This document shows, one piece after another, positions 52,403 through 61,110 of a stretch of 64,000 nucleotides of DNA (the stretch's first letter is position 1; every line of letters starts with the position of its first letter). The stretch comes from DTKD01 sp050948905 (GTDB lineage: Bacteria; Armatimonadota; UBA5829), in the NCBI GenBank assembly GCA_050948905.1, contig JBMNES010000001.1, forward strand, positions 1,240,001 to 1,304,000, given 5' to 3'. The translations under genes and the position numbers were made by a program. The notes under the pieces are model-generated. The model did no database searches. It had not been told where the DNA came from and was given only the letters and a program-made list of their open reading frames with translations.

Positions 52403-52761
52403 CATACGATGAAAGCGAGGCCGGTGTTATGAGACAGCCTAAAGAGGACGAACCTGTCTATATGATAGGTGTCGCGGCGCGGCTGTGTCAATTACATCCT
52501 CAGACGCTGCGAATGTATGAGCGTCTGGGGCTGATACAGCCCGCCAGAGTCGGTGCCAAAAACAGAATGTATTCCGAAAGGGATATAGAAAGGCTCCGCC
52601 AGATCCAGCGATTGACCCAGGATATGGGTGTAAATCTCGCGGGGGTCGAGGTCATTTTAGACCTTCTGGAGAGAATGCAGGCTATGCAGGAAGAAATGGA
52701 TACAGAAATGGAACGAATTCAGCGGGAGATGGAGGAATTATTGCAGCAGTTGGAGAAGTAG
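52399..52761 (+). CDS. hspR: Heat-shock repressor HspR (MerR family)
   Basis: The GTG at 52399 overlaps the dnaJ stop (GTGA); the ATG at 52429 is an alternative. The 120-residue protein has the MerR winged-helix reading YMIGVAARLCQLHPQTLRMYER, then RMYSERDIERLRQIQRL and a C-terminal coiled coil (MQEEMDTEMERIQREMEELL). HspR binds HAIR sites, using DnaK as co-repressor, and represses the dnaK operon. It appears here as the fourth gene of that operon, as in Actinobacteria. Confidence 0.9.
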   Translation: MTYDESEAGVMRQPKEDEPVYMIGVAARLCQLHPQTLRMYERLGLIQPARVGAKNRMYSERDIERLRQIQRLTQDMGVNLAGVEVILDLLERMQAMQEEMDTEMERIQREMEELLQQLEK

Positions 52762-52938
52762 TGTATGCGTGTGCCTTTTTGTCCAATGCAAGAACTACAC
52801 TGCGGAGATAGTGATGTCGTTGTTTGGACGGGGCCGACGCTTAGAAAGTGTAAGTTGGAGCGATCCCTTTGCCGGAAAATAGATGCCCGGAAGGATGGGC
52901 TCACAATTACGCAAAAAAGGCGAAGGAGGGTGGAGCAG

Positions 52939-53142
52939 TTGCAAAACGGTGTAGTAAAGTGGTTTAACGACGCCAAAGGCTATGGCTTCATCGCTACTGA
53001 TGAAGGCAAAGACATCTTCGTGCATTATTCGGCAATCAATATGGATGGCCGCAAGACCTTGTACGAAGGCCAGCAAGTGGAGTTCGAGGTGGCCGAAGGT
53101 CCGAAGGGCCCGCAGGCTGCAAACGTTCAGTCCTCAGGTTAG
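52939..53142 (+). CDS. Cold-shock domain protein
   Basis: The TTG at 52939 is preferred because GGAGGGTGG lies upstream at suitable distance. The 67-residue product is a single cold-shock barrel with NGVVKWFNDAKGYGFI (RNP1) and DIFVHYSAI (RNP2). It binds single-stranded RNA or DNA and unfolds structure. It follows the heat-shock operon by about 180 bp and ends in a good terminator. Confidence 0.93.
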   Translation: MQNGVVKWFNDAKGYGFIATDEGKDIFVHYSAINMDGRKTLYEGQQVEFEVAEGPKGPQAANVQSSG

Positions 53143-53167
53143 CCGATAGGCGTAACCGACCAATGTT

Positions 53168-53200
53168 GCCCTGCACAATCGAATCGTGCGGGGCTTCTTT
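53168..53200 (+). terminator. Terminator after cold-shock gene
   Basis: GCCCTGCAC (53168-53176) and GTGCGGGGC (53186-53194) form a 9-bp stem with one U-G pair, followed by TTCTTT. Confidence 0.8.
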
Positions 53201-53209
53201 ATGTACTGT

Positions 53210-53923
53210 CTACAAACTTCGGGCCAGGGTATAACCCGACACCGACGCGGCTCCGGCGTGTGTCAGCACTCGTGCGACCTCGTCGAGTGTTGCGCCCGTG
53301 GTTACGACGTCGTCGATGACGAGGATACGCTTGGCCAGTGTCTTCTCTGGATTTTTTATCCCAAATGAGCCGCGCACGTTTATCATCCGCAGGTCTGGGG
53401 ACAGATCGACCTGATGTGGGGTGTTGATCGCTTTATAGAGCACGCGAGTCTCCAACGGGATTCCAAGGTGGCTGGCTAGCCCCTGCGCCAGTAGTTCCGA
53501 TTGATTGAACCCACGCTCAAACATTCTGCTGCGATGAATGGGGACAGGCACGATCAAATCGAAATTTTTACCTAAACCGCTGGTTGGATAGGTCTGTATC
53601 AGCAATTTAATCAACGGGTTTGATAGCTGTTGCAGCTTGCGATATTTCAGGGCGTGGATGGCTTCTCTGAGCATACCCTGAAAAGGCCCGGAACTGCGGA
53701 CGCGCTCAAAGTGAAATTCTCTGTTCCGGCAGGCGTGGCAAAGTCGATGTTCGGACGGCTTTCCGCATTTGCTACATATTGGCGGAGCGATAAGCTCAAC
53801 GTGGCTCAGGCATTCGTCGCACAGAAACGTGTTTGTGATCCGCTCGCATTTAAGGCATCGGATAGGATATACGAACTCCAACACGCCCGAGGCGATGTCA
53901 CGCAGCAGGTTGATAAGCAACAT
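53210..53923 (-). CDS. comF: ComF-family phosphoribosyltransferase-like protein
   Basis: The 237-residue protein has an N-terminal zinc-binding part (CLKCERI, CDECL, CSKCG, CHAC; eight Cys) and a PRTase domain with FDLIVPVPIHRSRMFERGFNQSE and the PRPP loop VIDDVVTTGATLDEV. ComF is used in DNA uptake in competent bacteria and in some lineages in DNA repair. It follows the PfkB-type kinase by 21 bp on the same strand. No other competence gene is visible. Confidence 0.92.
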   Translation of the reverse strand: MLLINLLRDIASGVLEFVYPIRCLKCERITNTFLCDECLSHVELIAPPICSKCGKPSEHRLCHACRNREFHFERVRSSGPFQGMLREAIHALKYRKLQQLSNPLIKLLIQTYPTSGLGKNFDLIVPVPIHRSRMFERGFNQSELLAQGLASHLGIPLETRVLYKAINTPHQVDLSPDLRMINVRGSFGIKNPEKTLAKRILVIDDVVTTGATLDEVARVLTHAGAASVSGYTLARSL

Positions 53924-53944
53924 CAGATTAAGCCACTTTGTGGG

Positions 53945-54862
53945 TCACTCCACCCACACAATCTGCCGGAACTCTTCGTATCGGCTAGCGATTTCGGGTT
54001 TTGTGAGGCGTTTGAAGCGGTTCAGGCTGAACTCCTGCACGTTGTAGCTCGCCATTGTGCTGCCATATATCACTGCCCGGCGTATGTTTTCGTGGGACAG
54101 ATGGCCGGAGCTGGCGACATATCCCATAAACCCGCCTGCGAAGCTGTCTCCAGCGCCAGTGGGGTCGGCTACCTCTTCTATTGGATAGGATGCGGCGGCG
54201 AAGTACATCTGATCGTTGCAATACATCACTGCGCCGTGCTCACCTTTTTTCACTATCACATACTTCGGGCCCATCTTACGCACTTCGGCTGCTGCTTTAT
54301 GAAGATTCGTGATCCCGGTCAGCAGTCTGATCTCGGCGTCGTTGATGAATATCACGTCAACCCGGCTGATAACCTCGCGCAGAGCTTCGTTTTTGCCGGT
54401 AATCCAGAAGTTCATCGTATCCATAGCGGTCAGTTTTGCGTTTGGAACCTGTTCGAGAACCTTTAATTGCAGTTCGGGATCAATGTTTGCGAGAAAGACG
54501 AACTCGGAGGTCTTATATGCGTCCGGTAACTCCGGCCTGAAGTTCTCAAATACGTTCAGTTCAGTGGCCAGGGTGTTGGCCTGGTTCATATCACCCTCAT
54601 AAGTCCCAGCCCAATGAAAGGTGCGTCCCCCCGGAATTATCTGCAAGCCCTGAGTATCGATGTCTTTAGACTGCAAAAATGCGATATGTTCGTTTGGGAA
54701 GTCCTCTCCCACAACGCCGACGAGTCGTACCGGCGCGAAAAAACTCGCCGCGACAGAAGAGTAGACAGCGGCCCCGCCAAGGGCGCGCTGGGTGGCGCCG
54801 GAAGGGGTCTCAACTGAGTCCAGCGCGACGCTGCCGACTATTAAAACAGGGCTGATTGACAT
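53945..54862 (-). CDS. PfkB-family carbohydrate kinase
   Basis: GGAG seven bases before the ATG at 54862 sets the start. The 305-residue ribokinase-like protein has LIVGSVALDSVETP, ALGGAAVYSSVAASFF in the sugar lid, and the ATP-binding PTGAGDSFAGGFMGYVA with the catalytic Asp. The NFWITGK and FINDAEIRLLTG regions fit sugar or nucleoside kinases. The substrate is not clear. Confidence 0.9.
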   Translation of the reverse strand: MSISPVLIVGSVALDSVETPSGATQRALGGAAVYSSVAASFFAPVRLVGVVGEDFPNEHIAFLQSKDIDTQGLQIIPGGRTFHWAGTYEGDMNQANTLATELNVFENFRPELPDAYKTSEFVFLANIDPELQLKVLEQVPNAKLTAMDTMNFWITGKNEALREVISRVDVIFINDAEIRLLTGITNLHKAAAEVRKMGPKYVIVKKGEHGAVMYCNDQMYFAAASYPIEEVADPTGAGDSFAGGFMGYVASSGHLSHENIRRAVIYGSTMASYNVQEFSLNRFKRLTKPEIASRYEEFRQIVWVE

Positions 54863-54874
54863 ACGGTTCTCCAT

Positions 54875-55165
54875 ATTTTATGAGGCCGGGATAGAAACCG
54901 GCCACTACGCTTTCTGGTGAGGCCGGGATGGAAACCGGCCACTACATTTTCTGGTAAGGCCGGGATAGAGACCGGCCATTACGGTTAATGCAAAACTCCC
55001 GTCATTTCGAGCGCAGCGAGAAATCTGCTTTTTCGGTTGACGGTTTGCGGTTGACGGTTGTCGGTTCACGGTTGTCGGTTCACGGTTGTCGGTCTTAGAT
55101 AGGTGGCAATCTCCGAATTGCCACCTCACAACCCATTTGCGGCGATCTCCGAATCGCCGCGGCTA
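54875..55165 (+). repeat. Repeat-filled gap with GGCCGG, heptamer and CTCCGA elements
   Basis: Three GGCCGG-N8-CCGGCC hairpins recur with a 36-37 base period (54884, 54920, 54957), followed by a GTCATTTCGA element (about 55000), eight heptamers (55035-55090), and hairpins AGGTGGCAAT/ATTGCCACCT (55101-55126) and GCGGCGAT/ATCGCCGC (55139-55160) with CTCCGA loops. No gene lies in 54875-55203. Confidence 0.85.
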
Positions 55166-55203
55166 ATGACTGCAAATGGCCGGACAAAACTAGCCATTGC
55201 GTC

Positions 55204-55992
55204 CTATTCCCGGCCCTTTCTCGACCACACCTGCGCCGCCCGGCGACACATCACCATTGAGGCAAACTTCGGCAGTGCGGCGGCTTTTTTAATCTTTGTC
55301 GGGTCTTTTGCGAGCCGGTAGAGCCATTCCAGGCCGTGATTCTGAAACCACAGCGGGGCCCGCTTGACCTTACCTGAAAATACGTCAAACGACCCGCCGA
55401 CGCCCATCGCCACGCAGACTCCGAGCTTGTTCATATTATCGAATATAAACTTCTCCTGCCGCGGGATTCCCATCGCCACCAGCAGCGCCTGCGCCCCGGA
55501 GTTTCTCACTTTTTCTACGATCTCGGAGTCCTTTGACGGGTCGAAATAACCGTCGTGAACTCCCGCGATATTCAAAGCAGGGAATCTTTCCTTTAAATTC
55601 TTTGCCGCAAGCTCGGCGACTCCGGGTGCTGCGCCGAGAAAATAGACCGAGAAGCCATCTTCAGCCGACATTCGGCACATCTCTTTAGCGATCTCCACCC
55701 CGCTGACTCGCTCGATTAACGGGCTGCCCAGCATCGCCGCCGCCTTCAGCACCCCATGCCCATCCGGCGTGACAAGATCGGCCGCGTTGACGAGGTATCT
55801 AAACTCGTCGTCACTTTGAGCACGCACTACGCTGGAGGCATCGGCGGTTACGATTATATGCGGCTGGCCGCTTGAGACATATTCGCGTATCAGAGCGAGA
55901 GTCCCGGCCATATCGACCCGGTGAATCTTGACTCCAAGGAGGGTAATATAAGGCGCTTCAGACATTATTTTACTCGCGACAACCGTCAACAT
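55204..55992 (-). CDS. WecG/TagA/CpsF-family glycosyltransferase
   Basis: The 262-residue protein has the family core: ADASSVVRAQSDDEFRYLVNA, DLVTPDGHGVLKAAAMLG, RVSGVEIAKEM, YFLGAAPGVAELAAKNL, and ALLVAMGIPRQEKFI with MGVGGSFDVFSG. These enzymes add N-acetylmannosamine or N-acetylmannosaminuronate to lipid-linked acceptors for teichoic acid, enterobacterial antigen or exopolysaccharide. The start at 55992 has a weak ribosome site; an ATG at 55965 is possible. A surface-polysaccharide role is inferred. Confidence 0.9.
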   Translation of the reverse strand: MLTVVASKIMSEAPYITLLGVKIHRVDMAGTLALIREYVSSGQPHIIVTADASSVVRAQSDDEFRYLVNAADLVTPDGHGVLKAAAMLGSPLIERVSGVEIAKEMCRMSAEDGFSVYFLGAAPGVAELAAKNLKERFPALNIAGVHDGYFDPSKDSEIVEKVRNSGAQALLVAMGIPRQEKFIFDNMNKLGVCVAMGVGGSFDVFSGKVKRAPLWFQNHGLEWLYRLAKDPTKIKKAAALPKFASMVMCRRAAQVWSRKGRE

Positions 55993-56059
55993 TAAACCTC
56001 TATGAGCGATATGATGTCAAGCAACGAACGGTGGCGGACAATTCCTACGTATGGTGTAT

Positions 56060-56135
56060 CGGGCCGGGACTGAGGCCGGCCCCTACATTTACATACAAAA
56101 CCCATTGATCGGTGGCGATCTCCGAATCGCCACCG
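56060..56135 (+). repeat. GGCCGG-type and CTCCGA hairpin elements
   Basis: A GGGCCGGGACTGAGGCCGGCC stem is followed by CGGTGGCGAT-CTCCGA-ATCGCCACCG (56110-56135), between the convergent ends of the WecG-type and GH127 genes on the minus strand. Confidence 0.75.
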
Positions 56136-56152
56136 CAAAATCTATCCTCCGG

Positions 56153-58030
56153 CTACACCCGTTCCTCGCGCAGCCACACTTTCATCGCCCCCGCGCCCCT
56201 GTTCGCCCAGGTGCAATACGGAATCGCCTTTATCTTACAAGGCGTCATCTTCGGCGCATCGCCGTAGAGCTTATGCTCCCAGCCCTCCGCCGACGCTGCC
56301 AGCGCATCACCTTCGATAAGGGTTATCCCGCCGAGAATCTCCTTCTCAAAGCGCGTAGTCAACTCGCCGTCCGCAGGCAACGCCACGCGCCAAATATCCT
56401 GAGAATGATCAGTCTGCTCCAGACAATATACCACCGGGCCGCGCTGCAGGGCCACATAACCGAAGTTTTGTCGCACACCCGGGTGAGTATATACCCTCTC
56501 AACAGGCATAGCCAGGTCGAGCGATACCACGTCCCCCGCACTCCAGGTTCGGCCAATACAAGCGTAACCCTTCGCCATAATCCCTTCCAACGCGACCGGT
56601 TCGTCGTTGACTTTCAGAGTAGCCTTTTTACACCAACCCGGAATGCGCAGCTTAAGAGTAAACTCGCTTGCCTCTTTAGGTGGGTCGACTGTAATCTGGA
56701 CTCGACCATCCCACGGATACTCGGTCTTCTGCTTCAAAACGAGCTTGCCGCCGTTCACGTTCATCTCCGCCTCACCCTGGGCGTAAAGATGAACCATCGC
56801 CTCACTGCCGCCGACCGAGTACATATACTGACCAAGAGAAGCCAGGATTCGGGCTATATTAGGCGGGCAGCACGCACATCCGAACCACTCCGACCGACCG
56901 TATCCCCCGCGTGATTCCAGCGGATTGCCGTAGAAAAACCACTTGCCATCCAAAGACACCCCGCTCAAAACGCCGTTATACAGCGCCCGCTCCATCACAT
57001 CAGCATATTTAGAGTCGCAATCCAACTGCAGCAACCGGTGGCTCCAGAACGTCAGGCCGATATTTGCACAGGTCTCGGCGTATGCGGTCTCGTTAGGCAG
57101 GTCGTAGTCAAAGGTGAAACCTTCGTTGCTGGAAGTCTGCCCGATGCCGCCCGTTATATACAGATTCCGCTCGCTGAGGTTCTCCCACAACCGGTCACAG
57201 GCGTCCAGCAGAGTCTGGTCTCCGGTCTCGGCCGCCACATCGACCATACCGGAGTAGATATACATAGCCCGCACCGCATGCCCTGCCACCTTTTGCAAAT
57301 CTCGCAGCGGAATCTGGGCCTGGCAGTAGTCGTAGGTTCGAAAATGGAAATGCTTCGGGTCCTCTCCACGTTGCTCGGCCTCTACGTTGAAATAATGCGG
57401 CTCCCTGCCGCGCTCATCGACAAAATACTTCGCAAGTTTTAGATATTTCTCGTTTTTGGTCTCGTGATATAGCTTAACAAGAGCAAGCTCAATCTCTTCA
57501 TGGCCACAGTAGCCTCTCTTCTTACCCGGCTCCGTGCCAAAAGTGGCGTCGATATGATCAGCATACCTGCACATAATATCCAGCAGCTTTCGCTTGCCCG
57601 TCGCCTGATGATACGCCACCGCAGCTTCCATCAGGTGTCCGGCGCAGTAAAGCTCGTGACAGTCGCGCAGGTTCGTCCACCTTTTCTCAGGCTCGACGTT
57701 GATATAGTAGCTGTTCAGATACCCGTCCGGCATCTGCAGCTTTTCCATCATATCCACTACATCGTCTATTCTTTTCTCGACCTGCGGGTCAGGATGCGTC
57801 GCCAGACTATAAGCCGCCGCCTCAATCCATTTCGCAAGGTCGGAATCGTAGAAGATATGTCGATTGGTCTTAGCGTTCGGATCCCAGGCGTCTATCTGCC
57901 CGGTCTTCTTGCACTCGCCATACTCGTGTTCCAGAGTAACTGTGCGGTTAATATCCATACGCGGGGTCCAGAATCTGTCGTTGAGTTTGACAGAAGTGAA
58001 CGGAACCGCGGTATAGTGTCGTTTCTCCAT
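56153..58030 (-). CDS. GH127-type beta-L-arabinofuranosidase (DUF1680)
   Basis: The start is ATG at 58030, preceded by AGGGGG. The 625-residue protein is a GH127 relative: an alpha/alpha toroid with ELYCAGHLMEAAVAYHQATG, the Glu-Cys pair in TYAETCANIG, and the catalytic zinc-bound Cys region WFGCACCPPNIARIL. In HypBA1 the second-site Cys is the nucleophile. No signal peptide is visible, so it acts in the cytoplasm, on arabinose-containing oligosaccharides or a similar sugar (inference). Confidence 0.9.
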   Translation of the reverse strand: MEKRHYTAVPFTSVKLNDRFWTPRMDINRTVTLEHEYGECKKTGQIDAWDPNAKTNRHIFYDSDLAKWIEAAAYSLATHPDPQVEKRIDDVVDMMEKLQMPDGYLNSYYINVEPEKRWTNLRDCHELYCAGHLMEAAVAYHQATGKRKLLDIMCRYADHIDATFGTEPGKKRGYCGHEEIELALVKLYHETKNEKYLKLAKYFVDERGREPHYFNVEAEQRGEDPKHFHFRTYDYCQAQIPLRDLQKVAGHAVRAMYIYSGMVDVAAETGDQTLLDACDRLWENLSERNLYITGGIGQTSSNEGFTFDYDLPNETAYAETCANIGLTFWSHRLLQLDCDSKYADVMERALYNGVLSGVSLDGKWFFYGNPLESRGGYGRSEWFGCACCPPNIARILASLGQYMYSVGGSEAMVHLYAQGEAEMNVNGGKLVLKQKTEYPWDGRVQITVDPPKEASEFTLKLRIPGWCKKATLKVNDEPVALEGIMAKGYACIGRTWSAGDVVSLDLAMPVERVYTHPGVRQNFGYVALQRGPVVYCLEQTDHSQDIWRVALPADGELTTRFEKEILGGITLIEGDALAASAEGWEHKLYGDAPKMTPCKIKAIPYCTWANRGAGAMKVWLREERV

Positions 58031-58123
58031 TTTTACCCCCTGACCCATCGCCGGGCAATGGTAAAAACCCAGCCATATTCCAGTTCGATATACCCCCCAA
58101 TTCGTCCTTCACTTTATTGGGAA

Positions 58124-58158
58124 GGTTGTCGGTTTACGGTTTACGGTTGTCGGTTAAT
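58124..58158 (+). repeat. Short heptamer array
   Basis: About five GGTTGNC-type units (two with GGTTTAC) lie between the divergent GH127 and GH172 genes. Confidence 0.7.
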
Positions 58159-58226
58159 TTACTATTGCAGCGAGCAAGCCTATGTGCTACACTCACCTCA
58201 ATTTAGAATCCCATCGGAGGCATAAA

Positions 58227-59300
58227 ATGGCTTTCAACGGTCTTGGAATGAATATGGGTAATCTTTCTCGGCTGTCGTCTGCGAAGAGCCGGTCGATCAG
58301 CGCCGAGAACTTCAACGGTGAAAAGGGCAAGGGCGGCATGGCCACTGAGGGTCTGAGCACTGCAGCCGCACGGGACCTCGGACAGGGCTGGAAGGTCTCC
58401 CCCGCTATCGCCATCGCCGCCGGAGAATGCCGCGAGATCGCCAACATCGACGGCCCTGGCGCTATTCAGCAGATATGGATGACTCCAACCGGCCACTGGC
58501 GTCACCAGATCCTGCGCATCTACTGGGACGACCAGAAGCAGCCCTCCGTCGAGTGTCCGATCGGCGACTTTTTCGCCTGTGGATGGCAGAAATATGCACA
58601 GGTTTCATCTCTGGCGGTCTGTGTGAACCCCGTCAGCGGCCTCAACTGCTACTGGGAGATGCCATTTCGAAAGAACTGCCGAATCACCCTGACCAACATC
58701 TCAGACGAGAATATGATCCTGTTCTATCAGATAAACTACACCCTCACCGAGGTGCCGGACGACTGCGCATATTTCCACGCGCAGTTCCGACGGGAGAACC
58801 CGCTTCCTTATAAGAAGGACTTCACTATCCTCGACGGAGTCCGCGGCCGGGGCCAGTTCGTGGGCACGTATATGTGCTGGGGAATCAACAACAACGGCTG
58901 GTGGGGGGAAGGCGAGATCAAGTTCTTTATGGACGGCGACACCGAGTTTCCCACCATCTGCGGCACCGGAACCGAGGACTACTTCTGCGGCTCCTACTGC
59001 TTCCTCGCTGATGGCAAGTATACAGAATATACCACCCCATACGCTGGCATGCCGCAGGTCATTCGCCCGGACGGCAACCTGCAGGCGCAGGAGCGCTTCG
59101 GCCTCTACAGATGGCACATAGTGGACCCGGTGAGATTTGAGACCGACCTGAGAATCACGATGCAGGCGCTGGGATGGAGGGCAGGCGGACGATATCTGCC
59201 GCTGCAGGACGACATTGCCTCGTGCGCATTCTGGTATCAGACCCTGCCAACCGCTCCGTTCCCCGAACTGCCGGACAGGGATTATCTCGAGATAATTTAA
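58227..59300 (+). CDS. GH172-family (DUF2961) glycosidase-like protein
   Basis: GGAGG precedes the ATG. The 357-residue protein matches DUF2961/GH172: NIDGPGAIQQIWMTP, YWDDQKQPSVECPIGDFFACG, and PTICGTGTEDYFCGSYCF with the acidic pair expected at the active site. Members cleave furanose sugars such as alpha-D-fructofuranosides and D-arabinofuranosides. No signal peptide is seen. It is divergent from the GH127 gene; together they would handle furanose sugars. Confidence 0.88.
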   Translation: MAFNGLGMNMGNLSRLSSAKSRSISAENFNGEKGKGGMATEGLSTAAARDLGQGWKVSPAIAIAAGECREIANIDGPGAIQQIWMTPTGHWRHQILRIYWDDQKQPSVECPIGDFFACGWQKYAQVSSLAVCVNPVSGLNCYWEMPFRKNCRITLTNISDENMILFYQINYTLTEVPDDCAYFHAQFRRENPLPYKKDFTILDGVRGRGQFVGTYMCWGINNNGWWGEGEIKFFMDGDTEFPTICGTGTEDYFCGSYCFLADGKYTEYTTPYAGMPQVIRPDGNLQAQERFGLYRWHIVDPVRFETDLRITMQALGWRAGGRYLPLQDDIASCAFWYQTLPTAPFPELPDRDYLEII

Positions 59301-59326
59301 TCAGTACAACCCAACCTCAATCTACA

Positions 59327-59363
59327 GCCGGTCGCGTTTGAGATAAGCGCGGTCGGCTTTTTT
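59327..59363 (+). terminator. Strong intrinsic terminator
   Basis: GCCGGTCGCG (59327-59336) pairs with CGCGGTCGGC (59348-59357) over ten positions with two G-U pairs, followed by six T. Confidence 0.88.
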
Positions 59364-59385
59364 GCAGATAAAGTGCAGATAATTG

Positions 59386-59414
59386 TTGACAACTGGCTGT
59401 GAACATAGTAGACT
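59386..59414 (+). promoter_or_regulatory. Promoter of the sigma-like gene
   Basis: TTGACA (59386-59391) and TAGACT (59409-59414) are 17 bases apart, about 53 bp before the ATG. Confidence 0.75.
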
Positions 59415-59467
59415 AACGTCTACTTCTATTAACCGGCCAGCCCGGAATCTCCTTCGAGGTGAGCAGC

Positions 59468-59977
59468 ATGTCCAATATTTTGATGCACTCTTCCAAGTCT
59501 TTTGTTAACCCGACTCAAAGCCCAGTCGCTGCATCGAATCTCACTGATGCCGATATCGAACAGCTTGCCGATGAAATGCTGGCGGGTTGTGTGCGGTTCG
59601 GTGCGACGAGCGGGATATATACCCAGCTTCAGCTTGACAGAAAAGTTCGGCGGGAGCGCAAGCGGGTGCAGGTGGTGGCTGAGGACTGCGCCTGTGCGCC
59701 GATGATCGAAAGTGTGGTGGAGAGCCAGCTTAATGATCTAATTGACGCAGCCCGACTCAACCCGATGGAGGAGATTATTTGCAGGTTTTATGTGGCGGGG
59801 TTCACGGGCATGCGGATGGCCGAGATGTTGGGAGTAAAGCGAAAGGTAGTAAAGCAGCGGCTTCGGATAATCAAACGCAGGGTTCGGGCGGCCTATCTGC
59901 AGGGGCCTTACGCTGGTTGGTATGAGGTCTATCTCAGCGAGGTTAATCGACTCTCATATCGCCCGCGCAGGCATTAG
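59468..59977 (+). CDS. Sigma-70 region 4-like helix-turn-helix protein
   Basis: GAGGTGAG precedes the ATG. The 169-residue protein has a weakly conserved N-terminal half and a C-terminal HTH (about residues 100-145, LNPMEEIICRFYVAGFTGMRMAEMLGV then KQRLRIIKRRV) like sigma-70 region 4 or phage late regulators. It lacks sigma region 2, so it cannot act as a full sigma factor alone. Possible roles are a DNA-binding transcription factor or sigma appropriator. It has its own promoter and is followed by unrelated genes. Confidence 0.65.
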   Translation: MSNILMHSSKSFVNPTQSPVAASNLTDADIEQLADEMLAGCVRFGATSGIYTQLQLDRKVRRERKRVQVVAEDCACAPMIESVVESQLNDLIDAARLNPMEEIICRFYVAGFTGMRMAEMLGVKRKVVKQRLRIIKRRVRAAYLQGPYAGWYEVYLSEVNRLSYRPRRH

Positions 59978-60067
59978 AGGCAATACATGTGATTGACCGG
60001 CCGGTGTCGGGCCGGCCGGTCAATCCGGCAGCGGAAGAGAAGAGATGCGATGAGTTTGGGGAAATTA

Positions 60068-60370
60068 CTATAAGTTCAATCCAAGAGTGAGCACAGTGAA
60101 CGTGACCACATACAGCGCAATGGCACAGCGGCAGGCCAATCCTGCGAATGCCGCATTTCGTTTCCGATAGATTTCGATCGCAACAACAAATGGCACAAAA
60201 CTGGCTAGTTTCACGAGCACGAACATCCACGGGCCTTTATCCAGGCAGGCAGCCATTATAGGATTCTGCTCGGTAGCGGCTCCTCTTAGCACAAAAAAGA
60301 GAGTAGAAAGCATATCAGCCAAGCAAATCAAGACCAGGACAATGCTATCTCCGCCAATTCTAACCTTCAT
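60068..60370 (-). CDS. DUF5658-like small membrane protein
   Basis: AAAGGAAG precedes the ATG. The 100-residue protein has three membrane helices and a polar loop containing RGAATEQNPIMAACLDKGP, followed by LVKLASFVPFVVAIEIYRKRN. This GxxxE.NP...K pattern is that of DUF5658 proteins, whose function is unknown. It is transcribed away from the toxin-antitoxin pair. Confidence 0.7.
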   Translation of the reverse strand: MKVRIGGDSIVLVLICLADMLSTLFFVLRGAATEQNPIMAACLDKGPWMFVLVKLASFVPFVVAIEIYRKRNAAFAGLACRCAIALYVVTFTVLTLGLNL

Positions 60371-60610
60371 ATATCTTCCTTTCTCTGGGCAACTACTCTA
60401 AATATCTTCAAGTTGCGTGCCGTAGCGGGCTGTGTGAATTGCCAGTTGTTGGGGAAGGGCGAACGGGAAAGCCGGAAATGCTGCACATTATGTGACGTAG
60501 TGATGTAGTGGCCGTGTATCGTGGGATCGCATCGGTTGTACGCAGTTGGTGCGTTGTCGAAGGTCACGAGTGTTTGTAGTCAATTCTCGCCGATGCCCAT
60601 CGACAAATTC

Positions 60611-60639
60611 TTGACGTGCAGCCAGGGCGTTTCTATAAT
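60611..60639 (+). promoter_or_regulatory. Strong promoter upstream of toxin-antitoxin genes
   Basis: TTGACG (60611-60616), 17 bases, and a perfect TATAAT (60634-60639). Transcription would start near 60646 and cross the palindrome at 60724. Confidence 0.8.
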
Positions 60640-60723
60640 CTGCACAGCAGAAAAGAGAGGCAATCCGACTGCAAAAAGAATAAGGCATGGCTGAGAAGCA
60701 GGGTCAATACAGCTCTAGTGCAA

Positions 60724-60750
60724 TATTATTAACCCCAAAGGTTAATAATA
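60724..60750 (+). promoter_or_regulatory. Perfect palindromic operator
   Basis: TATTATTAACC and GGTTAATAATA are exact reverse complements with a 5-base spacer. It lies 22 bp before the toxin ATG, the usual place for a HigA or HigBA operator. Confidence 0.75.
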
Positions 60751-60771
60751 ACGTTGCAAAGCCACTCAATT

Positions 60772-61110
60772 ATGGATATAATATTTAAGACGAAGAAACT
60801 GGAGAAGATGTGTAATAACAAAAAATACCGCGAGCGTGAATGTGGCCCTGAGCGCGCAAAGAAGCTTGGCAGACGCCTGGATGACCTACGTGCCGCAAAT
60901 TGTCTCGCGGATATGGCTACACTGCCACCTACACGATGCCACGAACTTAAAGGAGACCGAAAAGGACAGATATCGGTTGATCTGGACCACCCTTATAGAC
61001 TCCTTTTTATTGTTGCAAATGATCCTGTTCCGGTTAAGTCGGATGGAGGCTTAGATTGGAACAATGTTACGGCGATCAAGATTATTGCAGTGGAGGACAC
61101 CCATGGTTAG
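60772..61110 (+). CDS. higB: HigB/RelE-family toxin
   Basis: The 112-residue protein fits the HigB killer family: FKTKKLEKMCNNKKYRERE, a basic helix GPERAKKLGRRLDDL, and the core LKGDRKGQISVDLDHPYRLLFI with the DxxxPYRL pattern. HigB cuts mRNA in ribosomes. It has no strong ribosome site. It overlaps the antitoxin gene by 8 bp. Confidence 0.9.
   Translation: MDIIFKTKKLEKMCNNKKYRERECGPERAKKLGRRLDDLRAANCLADMATLPPTRCHELKGDRKGQISVDLDHPYRLLFIVANDPVPVKSDGGLDWNNVTAIKIIAVEDTHG

Noticed and set aside
54884..54976. Regularly spaced repeats that look like a short CRISPR array
   Set aside because: The intervening sequence is copied together with the repeat, so there are no unique spacers, and no cas gene is near.
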